DNA of 64,000 nucleotides from Truepera sp. bin119. Lineage in GTDB: Bacteria > Deinococcota > Deinococci > Deinococcales > Trueperaceae. Of this stretch, positions 16,581 to 24,923 are shown in pieces. The stretch spans positions 172,205 through 236,204 of the forward strand of contig MPNL01000001.1 of assembly GCA_002239005.1 (NCBI GenBank), in the 5' to 3' direction. The notes under the pieces were generated by a model. That model did no database searches. It was given only the letters and a program-made list of their open reading frames with translations, and was not told the origin of the DNA. A program made the position numbers and the translations under genes. Position 1 is the stretch's first letter. Every line of letters begins with the position of its first letter.

Positions 16581-17522
16581 ATGATTCCCTTCCTCGCCTC
16601 ACGACTCGCCCAACTCGTGCCCACCGCCCTGGTCATCACGGTGATCGTGTTCCTGCTATCCCACCTGGCACCGGGGGACCCGGTGACAGCCCTGGCCGGG
16701 CCGGAAGCCCCCCCCGAACTAGTAGCAGCGATGCGGGAACGCTACGGCCTCGATCGACCCCTATGGACGCAATACGCGGTGTGGATCGGCCGGGTGGTCC
16801 GGGGGGATATGGGCACCTCCGTCCGCACCGGTCAGCCGGTCACAACCATGATCAGTGAACGGTTTGAAGCGACTCTCACCCTCGCAGTCAGCGCGACGCT
16901 GTTCTCCATCCTCATCGCCCTCCCTGCAGGAATCATGGCGGCCGCCCGGAGGGGGGGACTCGCAGATAGTGGAGCGATGGTCGCCACCTCGCTAGCCATC
17001 TCACTCCCCAACTTCTTCACCGCAATCGTGCTGATCGTAATCTTCGGCGTTCAGCTGCGGTGGCTGCCGATCTCCGGTTATCTCCCCATCTTGCCAGACC
17101 TCGGAGGCTCCTTAGCCCGTCTCGCCATGCCAACCATCTCTCTGGGGCTAATCTATACCGCGCTGCTCAGTCGCCTGGTTCGCTCAGACCTGCTAGATAT
17201 CTTGTCAGAGGACTACATCCGCACGGCCCGTAGCAAGGGGGTAGCTGAGCGGGTCGTCCTCCTCCGCCACGGGGTCCGCAACGCCCTGCTGCCCACCATC
17301 AACCTGGTGACCCTCAATTTCGCCTCGCTCCTCGGCGGGACCATCATCATCGAGGAGATCTTCGCGATTCCCGGTATCGGTCGGCTCCTGATCAACGCGG
17401 TAGAGATACGGGACTTCCCGGTCATCCAGGGGGTGACCCTCACGGTGGGCGTGATCTTCATCCTCTCAAGCATCCTTGCCGATCTCCTGACCTCGTTCGC
17501 CGATCCCCGCGTGAGGCTGTGA
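16581..17522 (+). CDS. ABC transporter permease, DppB-like (second system)
   Basis: The protein of about 313 residues begins MIPFLASRLAQLVPTALVIT. The frame is open upstream to 16515, but those codons do not look like DppB, so I chose ATG 16581. The family features are the APGDP motif after helix 1 and the EAA loop DYIRTARSKGVAERVVLL. The C-terminal LLTSFADPRVRL is also typical. With the next gene it forms the channel of a peptide-type importer whose binding protein is at 18466-19995. No ATPase genes accompany it. Confidence 0.93.
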   Translation: MIPFLASRLAQLVPTALVITVIVFLLSHLAPGDPVTALAGPEAPPELVAAMRERYGLDRPLWTQYAVWIGRVVRGDMGTSVRTGQPVTTMISERFEATLTLAVSATLFSILIALPAGIMAAARRGGLADSGAMVATSLAISLPNFFTAIVLIVIFGVQLRWLPISGYLPILPDLGGSLARLAMPTISLGLIYTALLSRLVRSDLLDILSEDYIRTARSKGVAERVVLLRHGVRNALLPTINLVTLNFASLLGGTIIIEEIFAIPGIGRLLINAVEIRDFPVIQGVTLTVGVIFILSSILADLLTSFADPRVRL

Positions 17523-17523
17523 C

Positions 17524-18393
17524 ATGAATTCGTCCAAGGCCGCACTCGCCAGCCCCTACCGGGGAGGGCGAGGCCCCTGGCAACTCTCCTCTTGGCGGGA
17601 CGTTCAGTTCGCGCTCGGGGCGGCAATCCTCCTCGTCGTGATGGTGGCGGCCCTGATCGCCCCCCTCCTCCCCCTCGAGCCCAACAAGATGCGCTTCGAC
17701 CTGCTAGTCTCCCCCCCATCCGAGAAGCACCTGTTAGGTACCGACAGCTTCGGCCGAGACCTGCTCGCTCGCACCATCTTCGGAGCACGCGTCAGCCTGA
17801 GGGTCGGCGTCGTGGCGGTCCTCATAGCGGTCGGCATGGGCGTGCCGGTCGGGCTGGTGTCGGGTTACTGGCGCGGGCTGATCGACGCCTTTCTCATGCG
17901 GATCGTCGACGCCCTGCTCGCCTTCCCGGCGATCCTGCTGGCGGTGGCCTTCATAGGCATTCTCGGTCCCGGGGAGACCAGTGTGATGTTGGGGCTCGGG
18001 ATCGTCTACACCCCCGTCTTCGCCCGCGTCGCCCGCGCCAAGACCCTGTCCATCCGCGAGATAGATTATGTCCAAGCGGCCAAGGCTCTGGGCGCCTCCG
18101 ACATCCGCATCATCCTCCGGCACCTGCTGCCGAACGCAGCCGGACCGATCATCGTGCAGGTCACGGTAGCCCTCGCCTTTGCCATCATCGCCGAGGCCGG
18201 AATGAGCTTTTTAGGGCTCGGTACCCAACCCCCGACCCCAAGCTGGGGTCTCATGCTGGCCGAGGCACGTCCCTACATCCAGCAGTCTCCCTGGTATCCT
18301 CTCATCCCCGGCATCGTCCTCTCCACCGTGGTCTTAAGCGTTACCGTTATTGGAGACCGATTGCGGGAGATCTTAGACCCCCGCACGCGCTAG
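17524..18393 (+). CDS. ABC transporter permease, DppC-like (second system)
   Basis: The 289-residue protein has the DppC motif HLLGTDSFGRDLLART near residues 70-85. The EAA loop DYVQAAKALGASDIRIIL is near residues 180-197, and the C-terminus ends GDRLREILDPRTR. It starts 1 bp after the DppB-like stop, which indicates coupled translation. It is followed after about 70 bp by its substrate-binding protein. Confidence 0.94.
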   Translation: MNSSKAALASPYRGGRGPWQLSSWRDVQFALGAAILLVVMVAALIAPLLPLEPNKMRFDLLVSPPSEKHLLGTDSFGRDLLARTIFGARVSLRVGVVAVLIAVGMGVPVGLVSGYWRGLIDAFLMRIVDALLAFPAILLAVAFIGILGPGETSVMLGLGIVYTPVFARVARAKTLSIREIDYVQAAKALGASDIRIILRHLLPNAAGPIIVQVTVALAFAIIAEAGMSFLGLGTQPPTPSWGLMLAEARPYIQQSPWYPLIPGIVLSTVVLSVTVIGDRLREILDPRTR

Positions 18394-18465
18394 AGGAGGT
18401 GATATCCGCCGAGCGGTCGTTCGCAGCTTAGATGCCAAGCCGATTCACGCATTTGGAGGAAGCAG

Positions 18466-19995
18466 ATGAAGATCAATAGGCATGCTCTTATCCTCGCTCT
18501 CGCCGCTTTGCTATTCGGGAGCTTAGCCTTCGGACAGTCCGACAAGGTCCTCCGGGTCGCCATATTCGAGGAGCCCAACTCCCTCAACTTCATGGAGCAG
18601 GCCGGCCTGCCCGCTACCTGGCTCGACTGGAACCTCTACGACCAGTTGGTCCGCTACGACTACGACACCAACACCGTTGTGCCCGAGCTGGCCCTGAGCT
18701 GGGAACAGGAGTCGCCGACCTCGTGGCTGGTCACCCTCCGGTCCGGCGTGCAGTTCCATCGCGGCTACGGGGAGATGACCGCAGAGGATGTAGCCTTCGG
18801 GGTCAACTACATCATCGAGAACAGCATGCGGGTCTCCTTCCTCTACTCGGCCGCTCAGGTGGCGAACGTCGAGGTGGTGGACACCTACACGGTGCGCTAC
18901 AATCTCAAGCGCCCCTTTACTCCATTCGTGCTGACCGCCCTCCAGGGCTTCGGTGGCCTGGTGCTATCCAAGGCCGCCTTTGAAGAGTTGGGGGCCCAGG
19001 AGTTCGCCCGCAATCCGGTAGGCACCGGGCCGTTTGAGGTCGTCGAGTGGGTCTCGGGCGACCACATCACCCTGAAGAAGCACGAGGCCTATTGGGATCC
19101 GGGGTTCCCGCTCGTCGATGAGGTCGTGTGGCGGTTCGTCCCCGACGCGACCGTCCGCATGAACCTCCTCACTGTCGGAGAGGTAGATTTCGTCGACAAC
19201 ATCCCCTACAAGGACATCGAGACCCTCAGTACCGATCCCAACGTGACGGTCCAGACCATACCGGGTTGGAACTGGGTCTACCTGTCGTTCGGCGACGTGG
19301 TCGGGCCGTTCGCCGACCCGAAGGTCCGCCAGGCGATCTCCTACGCCCTCGATCGCCAAGCGATCGTCGACTCCGTCTTCTTCGGTCACGCCATCCCAGC
19401 TGAGAAACCACTCCCACCCGGCTTCCTTTACGAAGACCCCAACGTGACCCGCTACGGCCCGGCTCCAGATCTTGACCGGGCGCGCGCACTCCTCGCCGAG
19501 GCCGGTTATCCCGACGGCTTCAGCACCACCATCATGACCGGGAACAAAGAGGAGTTGCGACGCACGGTGTTGGTGGTAGCCAATCAGTTGCAAGAGGTCG
19601 GCATCGACCTCGAGCCCCAATTCATGGATCAAGCCGCCTACTCCAGCGTCTTCCGGGTACCGGCGGAGTTTGTCGACCTAGAGGACATCACCATCATGTC
19701 CCCCGATCCGGATACCGCCATCCACTGGTTCTGGCGCACCGGCCAGGTCCTCACCCGGACCTACAGCAACGCTGATGTGGACAACATGATCCTGGACGCC
19801 GCTGGCTTCGTCGATGCCGAAGAGCGTCGGCAGGCCTATTCGGAGCTTCAGCAGGTGCTGCTAGATGAGGCCTGGTTCTCCTACCTCGTCCATGCCGAAC
19901 TGGTGCGGGCCATGGGATCCAACATCACGGGCTACCAGATCACGCCTCAGGATATGGACATCTACTTCAAGACCATCGACATCGAAAGCAACTGA
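18466..19995 (+). CDS. ABC transporter substrate-binding protein, family 5
   Basis: The 509-residue protein has a Sec signal (residues 1-23, ending AFGQ) and the full family-5 fold. An early motif is DKVLRVAIFEEPNSLNFME, lobe II has NPVGTGPFEVVEW, and the hinge region has DPKVRQAISYALDRQAIVD. The start ATG follows GGAGG with about 8 bp spacing. It probably binds a peptide, amide or related solute. The enzymes downstream (nitrilase-like, D-glutamate cyclase-like, M20-like) suggest an amide- or pyroglutamate-related compound, but this is inference from context. Confidence 0.94.
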   Translation: MKINRHALILALAALLFGSLAFGQSDKVLRVAIFEEPNSLNFMEQAGLPATWLDWNLYDQLVRYDYDTNTVVPELALSWEQESPTSWLVTLRSGVQFHRGYGEMTAEDVAFGVNYIIENSMRVSFLYSAAQVANVEVVDTYTVRYNLKRPFTPFVLTALQGFGGLVLSKAAFEELGAQEFARNPVGTGPFEVVEWVSGDHITLKKHEAYWDPGFPLVDEVVWRFVPDATVRMNLLTVGEVDFVDNIPYKDIETLSTDPNVTVQTIPGWNWVYLSFGDVVGPFADPKVRQAISYALDRQAIVDSVFFGHAIPAEKPLPPGFLYEDPNVTRYGPAPDLDRARALLAEAGYPDGFSTTIMTGNKEELRRTVLVVANQLQEVGIDLEPQFMDQAAYSSVFRVPAEFVDLEDITIMSPDPDTAIHWFWRTGQVLTRTYSNADVDNMILDAAGFVDAEERRQAYSELQQVLLDEAWFSYLVHAELVRAMGSNITGYQITPQDMDIYFKTIDIESN

Positions 19996-20003
19996 CCGAA
20001 CCG

Positions 20004-20031
20004 CTAGGGCAGGGCATCAGCCCTGCCCTAG
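20004..20031. terminator. GC hairpin after binding-protein gene
   Basis: The arms ctagggcaggg and ccctgccctag pair perfectly over 11 bp around a 6-nt loop (catcag). No T run follows. It lies between the binding-protein gene and the nitrilase-like gene, the same position as other post-binding-protein hairpins here, and may limit downstream expression or protect upstream mRNA. Confidence 0.6.
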
Positions 20032-20062
20032 ACCACTAGCTGAACCAGTGAGAGGCACCACC

Positions 20063-20953
20063 ATGGTCATCCGGACAGCGTTGGCCCAGGCCCCTTCAGA
20101 GGTTGGCAGCGTCGACGAGAACTGGAAGTCGGCCAAGACCTACATCGAACGGGCGGGGCAGGCCGACGCGCAGCTGATCGTCTTCCCCGAACTCTTCTTG
20201 CAAGGATATCTGGCCAACGAAGCCTTCGCCGACACCGCCGTGGTTCTGCCCGGACCGCTGCAGGACGAGCTGAGTCAACTGGCCCAGCGCTACCGACTCT
20301 CCGTTGTGATGGGCCTGGCCCGGGCGGATCCGGGTTTTCCACACCTGGTCTACAACAGTGCGCTACTGGCCAATCCCGATGGCACCACCTTTATCTACGA
20401 TAAGATCCATCTGGGAACCTATGGGGCCTATGTCGAGGGGTGCTTCTTCGCTCCCGGCAAGGCGATCACGACCACCCAAGCCCCGTTCGGTCCCATCGGC
20501 ATTGAGATCTGCTCCGATATCGCCTTCCCTGAAGTGGCCCGGGTCCTGGCCCTCCAGGGTGCGACCCTCCATATCGTCCTCTCCGCCGGGCCTGACGAGT
20601 TCCAGGACACTTGGCCCTGCCTGCTCAAGGTGAGATCGCTGGAGAACGCCTTCTTTACCATCTATGTGAACACGGTTGGAGAGCAGCGCGGCATCAATTT
20701 TTTCGGGGGTAGCAGGATCGTTAGTCCGGCCGGTCACACGATTGCGGAGGCGCCGCTGAACGAACCGTACCTGCTCGTGGAGGATATCGACCTCAACGAG
20801 GTAGCCAGGCAACGGCGTCACCGACTCCTGTTTCGTGACCGCTTCCCCGACCTCTATCGGACGATCCTCGAAGGCCCCAGCACCCGCACCGCCATAGGAT
20901 CCGGCAGGAGATCGCCCTATTCCAAGCCAGACGGCTGGAGGCCAAATGAGTGA
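20063..20953 (+). CDS. carbon-nitrogen hydrolase (nitrilase superfamily)
   Basis: The 296-residue protein carries the Glu-Lys-Cys triad of the superfamily: E in LIVFPELFLQGY (about residue 42), K in YDKIHLG (about 114) and C in IGIEICSDIAFPE (about 149). These enzymes hydrolyse amides, nitriles or carbamoyl compounds in the cytoplasm. The frame extends upstream, but the start at ATG 20063 is set by the canonical N-terminus. It overlaps the next gene by 8 bp. It belongs to an operon with an importer and two other hydrolytic or cyclising enzymes. Confidence 0.9.
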   Translation: MVIRTALAQAPSEVGSVDENWKSAKTYIERAGQADAQLIVFPELFLQGYLANEAFADTAVVLPGPLQDELSQLAQRYRLSVVMGLARADPGFPHLVYNSALLANPDGTTFIYDKIHLGTYGAYVEGCFFAPGKAITTTQAPFGPIGIEICSDIAFPEVARVLALQGATLHIVLSAGPDEFQDTWPCLLKVRSLENAFFTIYVNTVGEQRGINFFGGSRIVSPAGHTIAEAPLNEPYLLVEDIDLNEVARQRRHRLLFRDRFPDLYRTILEGPSTRTAIGSGRRSPYSKPDGWRPNE

Positions 20954-22013
20954 CGTCAACCCTATCGTGGCTGCAGCGGTCGGAGAGAATCTCGACGCGC
21001 TGATAACCCTCGACCTGCGCGGCTACCACGTCGGCCGCATCCTCTACCGAGCAGCGAGGGCGGTCGCAGGCGAACCGCTCACCCTCGGGGCTGCGCGCGC
21101 TATTCTCGAGAACACCTCGGCTGGCGATACGGTCGTGCTCACTACCGGCTTCCCCTTCCTGCCCTACGGGAAGCCTGAACTCGACGGCCTGATCGGCACA
21201 GCTGTCGTTGCGCGCGCCCTCGATATCGCCCTAGGGGCACACCCCGTCATCGTCACCGAGGCGGCCACCGTGCCCGTCATGAGTGCCCTGATGACCGCAG
21301 CGGGCCTCAACCTCTACGCGACGCGCGACGAGATGCACCAATATCCCCATTCGGGGGCCGTCATACCGTTCACGGCCGACACCTCACGAGCCTCAGCCGA
21401 GGCCGAGGAGGTTCTGGACACCTTCGGCTCCAAGCTCGTCATCGCGATCGAGAAGCCTGGGGCGAACGGAGACGGTGCCTACCTTCAGGGGAATGGCAGC
21501 GACGTGTCCGGCATGGTCGCCAAGACCGACGCTCTGTTCGAGCTAGCGCACGTCAGAGGTCTCCCTACAATCGCCATCGGCGACCTCGGTAATGAAGTGG
21601 GGTTTGGAGCCTTGGCAGCGGTGGTCGACCAGGAGACCCCCTTCGGCACCGCCTATGTCGGCGCCCCCACAGAGAGCATCGCGGCCGGGGTCGAGGCCGA
21701 TCACATCCTGGTCGGTTCCGTCTCCGATTGGGCAGCCTACGGACTTGCGGCCATGATCGCCTTCTTAACCGGCAACCCCGACGCACTTCACACCCCCGCC
21801 ATTCAGCGGCAACTCCTCTGGACTGCAGTTCGCTGCGGGGCCCTGGACGGTTCAGGCCGGGCCGAACCCGCCGTCGATGGGGTGGGCGAGGACTTTACCG
21901 CCCGCCTAGTAGCCACCATGAGAGACATCCTCGAGATCACCTCCCGTATGAGCCGCACCTACGCGACAGTCATCGACCGGCTCAACGACCTCGACTGGAA
22001 TCAGCGGTCCTGA
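20946..22013 (+). CDS. DUF4392 / D-glutamate cyclase-like protein
   Basis: The 355-residue protein has the DUF4392 signature. The N-terminal half has TGFPF near residue 66, and the C-terminal half has IEKPGANGDGAY (about residues 167-178) and the glycine-rich segment PTIAIGDLGNEVGFG (about 209-223). Characterised homologues convert D-glutamate to 5-oxo-D-proline. Position in an operon with a nitrilase-like amidase, an M20-like enzyme and a peptide-type importer fits amino-acid or pyroglutamate metabolism. The start ATG overlaps the previous gene. Substrate is inferred from the family only. Confidence 0.8.
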   Translation: MSDVNPIVAAAVGENLDALITLDLRGYHVGRILYRAARAVAGEPLTLGAARAILENTSAGDTVVLTTGFPFLPYGKPELDGLIGTAVVARALDIALGAHPVIVTEAATVPVMSALMTAAGLNLYATRDEMHQYPHSGAVIPFTADTSRASAEAEEVLDTFGSKLVIAIEKPGANGDGAYLQGNGSDVSGMVAKTDALFELAHVRGLPTIAIGDLGNEVGFGALAAVVDQETPFGTAYVGAPTESIAAGVEADHILVGSVSDWAAYGLAAMIAFLTGNPDALHTPAIQRQLLWTAVRCGALDGSGRAEPAVDGVGEDFTARLVATMRDILEITSRMSRTYATVIDRLNDLDWNQRS

Positions 22014-22026
22014 CAGGAGAAGACTC

Positions 22027-23472
22027 ATGGCAGACTCACAACCCCTCGAAACCTATCTCCTTAACAACCGGGAGCGGCATATCGGCCGGATCCAGGCGCT
22101 CATCCAGCAGCCCACCCTGCCCTCTGAGGACAACGGGGTTGAGGAGACCGCAGAGATGATGGCTGGCTACTATAGGGAGCTCGGTTGTCAAGAGGTAGAA
22201 CTCGTCCCCACCAAGGGTTATCCGGGGGTCTGGGCCTACTACGATGCTGGCGCCTCCCACACCCTCGTCAACTACTGCATGTTCGACACCAAACCGCCGG
22301 ATCATTCCCGCTGGAGCGTCCCCCCCTTCGAGGCCCGGCGCACAACGCTGGAGCCATGGGGCGAGGTCCTCCTCGGTTGCGGCGCCAGATCTCGCAAGGG
22401 CCCCTACATGACCTGGCTCAACGCCCTCGAAGGCCTCATCCAGACCGAGGGGACGCTCCCCGTAAACATCATGTTCCTGGCCGAAGGTGAAGAGAACCAG
22501 GGAAGCCCTACCTATGCAGAGATGGTCGCCAGCTACCGGGACCGGTTCGCCTCCGCCAGCGCCTGCTTCAGTCCCGGGGCAGCGGAGCTCGACGGCGTCC
22601 TGGCGACCCACCTCGGGTACAAGGGCCTGATCTTCGCCCGGCTGAAAGCCAGCGGCGCGGCGTGGGGGCGCGGGCCAGTCAACCGCAACGGCCACGGCAT
22701 GTCTCAGGTCCTGGTCGATAGCCCCAGCTGGCATCTGGTGCAGGCGCTGGCCTCGCTCGTCGGAGACGAGGGGCGACGGGTGGAGGTCCCCGGCTTCTAT
22801 GACCAGTTGGCAGCGCCGACCGAAGCGGAGCGTGAGGAGGTACGTCAGCTGGTGGCCCGGAACGCAGGTAAACGCTGGCAAGAGGTCCTGGGAGGAGTGG
22901 GTGGGGATGTCGGTGCCTCCTCGAGTGAACTCAGTGAGGAGGAGGCCTATCTCCGCTACTTCTACCACCCAAGCTTCAACATTAACGGGCTCTCTGCGGG
23001 CTACACCGGCCCGGGCGGTCCGGTATTCTCACTGCCCGGCGAGGCCTGGGCCCTGTTCGACATCAGGTTGCCCCGCGGCTACCGGGTTGAGCCGGTGATC
23101 GAGTCGATCCGGCACCACCTCGAGGAGACCGGTCGGGCAGATGTGGAACTCGAGGTCCTGGCCGCCCACAACCCACTGGAGGCAGACCCCAGCACCGATC
23201 TGCTAACCGCTGTTCGGGAGACCTGTGCCGAATTCGACCTCACTGTTAAAGCAGATCCCTACATCGCCGGGGGCGGTCCCTGGAGCATATTCGGCAATGA
23301 GTTCGGCATACCGGTACTGTTCGACGTCGGTATCGGCCATGGGGGCAGGGCGGGAGCGCCGGACGAATATCTGGTTCTCAACGACACCGAGCGCTGCCAC
23401 GGGCTGATCAAGAGTGAGCTGTGGTACGCGCAGTTGCTGAAAAACTACGCCCGGCTCCTAGGGGGCGGCTGA
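22027..23472 (+). CDS. M20 family metallopeptidase-like protein with altered metal site
   Basis: The 481-residue protein has the overall M20 (ArgE/DapE/CPG2) layout. The Glu pair AEGEENQGS is at about residues 155-163, a lid domain lies in the middle, and a final His segment IGHGGRAGAPDEYL is present. However, the first ligand motif, normally H-x-D, reads MFDTKPP. The bridging-Asp motif, normally G-x-G-x-x-D-D-K-G, reads GCGARSRKG. So two usual metal ligands appear to be missing. It starts at ATG 22027 behind AGGAGA. It may be a non-canonical hydrolase, a one-metal enzyme or a binding protein. Confidence 0.82.
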   Translation: MADSQPLETYLLNNRERHIGRIQALIQQPTLPSEDNGVEETAEMMAGYYRELGCQEVELVPTKGYPGVWAYYDAGASHTLVNYCMFDTKPPDHSRWSVPPFEARRTTLEPWGEVLLGCGARSRKGPYMTWLNALEGLIQTEGTLPVNIMFLAEGEENQGSPTYAEMVASYRDRFASASACFSPGAAELDGVLATHLGYKGLIFARLKASGAAWGRGPVNRNGHGMSQVLVDSPSWHLVQALASLVGDEGRRVEVPGFYDQLAAPTEAEREEVRQLVARNAGKRWQEVLGGVGGDVGASSSELSEEEAYLRYFYHPSFNINGLSAGYTGPGGPVFSLPGEAWALFDIRLPRGYRVEPVIESIRHHLEETGRADVELEVLAAHNPLEADPSTDLLTAVRETCAEFDLTVKADPYIAGGGPWSIFGNEFGIPVLFDVGIGHGGRAGAPDEYLVLNDTERCHGLIKSELWYAQLLKNYARLLGGG

Positions 23473-23539
23473 TACCTACCGATATCAATATTTGGGCAAC
23501 CCCACCCCTAGACCACTCCCCCCAGGCGCAAGCCAGAAG

Positions 23540-23711
23540 GGGGCGCAAGTCTGGCCGCGTGAGGCGTCGAGCCGTCGCTGATCGTGACGAACTGATCCTG
23601 TACCTGGTGACTACGGGGCAGAGTTGCCGAGGCATAGCGCGGGAGCTGGGTGTAGACGAGAAGCTAGTCCGCTATGTAGTGAGACGGGATGCTCCCATCT
23701 TCGAGGCTTAG
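23540..23711 (+). CDS. small helix-turn-helix protein or remnant
   Basis: The C-terminal 45 residues of this frame look like a helix-turn-helix domain: DELILYLVTTGQSCRGIARE, then LGVDEKLVRYVVRR. The frame is open from 23421 but the N-terminal part is arginine- and proline-rich and overlaps the M20-like gene, so I suggest a GTG near 23540. It may be a small regulator or the recombinase-type DNA-binding piece of a mobile element, since a broken transposase follows immediately. Confidence 0.4.
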
Positions 23712-23903
23712 GGGGTGCGGAACGAACCTAATCTAGTTGGTATTGTCTTTCGGAATCAGTAGTTAGGGGCTTGATGTCCTCTCCTCTCCGTCCCACCTTC
23801 CGCGGCGAGGATGGCCGCACTATTGCAGTGGTAGGAGAGATCCTAGCCCAACCCCATGAGAGTACCTGGTACTGGATCGTGAATCAGCTCTTCAGAGAAC
23901 TGT

Positions 23904-23987
23904 AAGGACGGCGGGGTCCCCCCTTGGGGGGTACAAGGACGGCTTCGTTGGGCCCGTAGAGCTTGTTTTCGCTTCGGGTCCCCAAGC
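23904..23987 (+). repeat. repeat cluster inserted in transposase (composite hairpins)
   Basis: The block holds AAGGACGG, a C-run/G-run hairpin (cccccc-tt-gggggg), then a second AAGGACGG with a degenerate hairpin copy, and a related GCTTCGGGTC stretch. The order cgttgggcccgtaga...ttttcgcttcgggtc recurs, inverted, at 39590-39650. It interrupts the transposase frame. Confidence 0.65.
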
Positions 23988-24112
23988 TGCCCCACTACAC
24001 TCGCTATCACCGGATCTTGCGGAATGCCGAGAGGCTAGTGGCCAAGCTCGCCCTCTCAGTGCTGGGGGATGACCGGATTCATCTGATCGACAGCAAACCA
24101 CTGCCGGTAGCG

Positions 24113-24171
24113 AACCCGAAGAGTCCGTACCCCCAGGTCCGGCGAACCTGTCTTTGGGGGACCCCAGCCTT
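24113..24171 (-). repeat. nested composite mini-hairpin element
   Basis: On the minus strand this reads AAGGCTGGGGTCCCCC, then an inserted hairpin copy (GGTTC-GCC-GGACC), then CTGGGGGTACGGACTC and TTCGGGTT. The simpler copy at 38926-38967 has the same ends without the internal insertion, so one element has inserted into the loop of another. Confidence 0.65.
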
Positions 24172-24330
24172 GGGGAAACGCTCGTCCTGGTCAAAGTTTC
24201 CTGAGGCTAGGAAGGGATTTAGCACCATGGGAATGGTGTTTGGCTTCAAGCTGCCCGCCTTGACCAACCAACCTTGACGGGTTATTCGAGAGATGGGCTT
24301 TCGCAGCGGCGCATCATCCTGATGTGACCC

Positions 24331-24365
24331 GGACCCAACGAGTCCGCTTGTGAGTCCGTCCTTGG
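24331..24365 (-). repeat. mini-hairpin element copies
   Basis: The minus strand carries AAGGACGGACTC at 24365-24352 and a complete stem-loop GGACTC-GTT-GGGTCC at 24345-24331. It lies within the transposase pseudogene. Confidence 0.6.
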
Positions 24366-24474
24366 CTGGCTCGAGAACTGACTGCGGGACTGGAAGGGCA
24401 ACTGGTTCTGGGAGACAAAGCCTATATCGGCACAGGCGTGCTGACACCAAAGCGATCAAACATGACCCGGAGTT

Positions 24475-24520
24475 CCAGTCCGAAGAACCCGTCCTTCGAA
24501 GCCATTTTTGTCCGTCCTTG
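24475..24520 (-). repeat. mini-hairpin element copies
   Basis: The minus strand reads AAGGACGGGTTC-TTC-GGACTGG from 24496 to 24475 and a half copy, AAGGACGGAC, near 24519-24510. The stem is partly degenerate. Confidence 0.5.
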
Positions 24521-24644
24521 GGGAAGTAACGGCGCGTGGTCTGAGTCCCTTGATCGAGCTCGAAAGCGAGTCGAAGCGAGTTTCAGTACTCTGGTGAGGT
24601 CACTGACCCTTCAGGCGGCTCAGGTGAAGACGTTCTTGTCACTC

Positions 24645-24667
24645 ACCCGTAGAGTCCGACTTTGAAC
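24645..24667 (-). repeat. mini-hairpin element copy interrupting the transposase C-terminus
   Basis: The minus strand reads GGACTC-TAC-GGGT within this stretch. Excising about 21 bp joins ctcacccg to ggtgaacctc and restores the transposase C-terminal frame, which gives an empty-site argument for insertion. Confidence 0.6.
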
Positions 24668-24878
24668 GCGGGTGAACCTCAAGATTGCAGCTTTCAACCT
24701 GCTCCACTCGGGGGTGTTGTTCAGGTAGCAAACGACGTAATTGTCAGGAAATCTATCGGGGGCGAGAGATATTCACTGATACCTGAGACGGTTTCGAGGG
24801 GCCTTAACGGCGCTCTCAGAGGGTCACCATATCCGGCTTCGACTGTATAGAGCGCATACCTACCACGGTAGAGTGGAT

Positions 24879-24909
24879 CTGCCCCGCAGCCAGCTAAAGT
24901 GCGGGGCAG
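24879..24909. promoter_or_regulatory. 10-bp-stem hairpin upstream of secreted hypothetical protein
   Basis: The arms ctgccccgca and tgcggggcag pair perfectly around an 11-nt loop. The hairpin ends 14 bp before the next start codon, so it could affect translation of that gene. It might equally be an operator or a leftover element end. Confidence 0.4.
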
Positions 24910-24923
24910 AATCGGGGTGCGGC

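Larger units (their letters stand above)
23774..24729 (+). pseudogene. transposase pseudogene (IS982-like, tentative) riddled with mini-hairpin insertions
   Basis: The N-terminus opens at ATG 23774 and reads about 43 plausible residues to NQLFREL. The frame is then broken by a repeat cluster and resumes as LPHYTRYHRILRNAERLVAK through LIDSKPLPV, a DDE-type signature. After another repeat block come ARKGFSTMGMVFGFKL and LGDKAYIGTGVLTPKR. It ends RKRVEASFSTL and NLKIAAFNLLHSGVLFR with TAG at 24727-24729. Removing the inserted repeats restores continuity in several places. The IS982 assignment is from remembered motifs and is uncertain. The element is clearly inactive. Confidence 0.7.

Noticed and set aside
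24079..24459. 126-codon minus-strand frame in the broken transposase
   Set aside because: It is opposite the transposase pieces and runs through inserted repeats.
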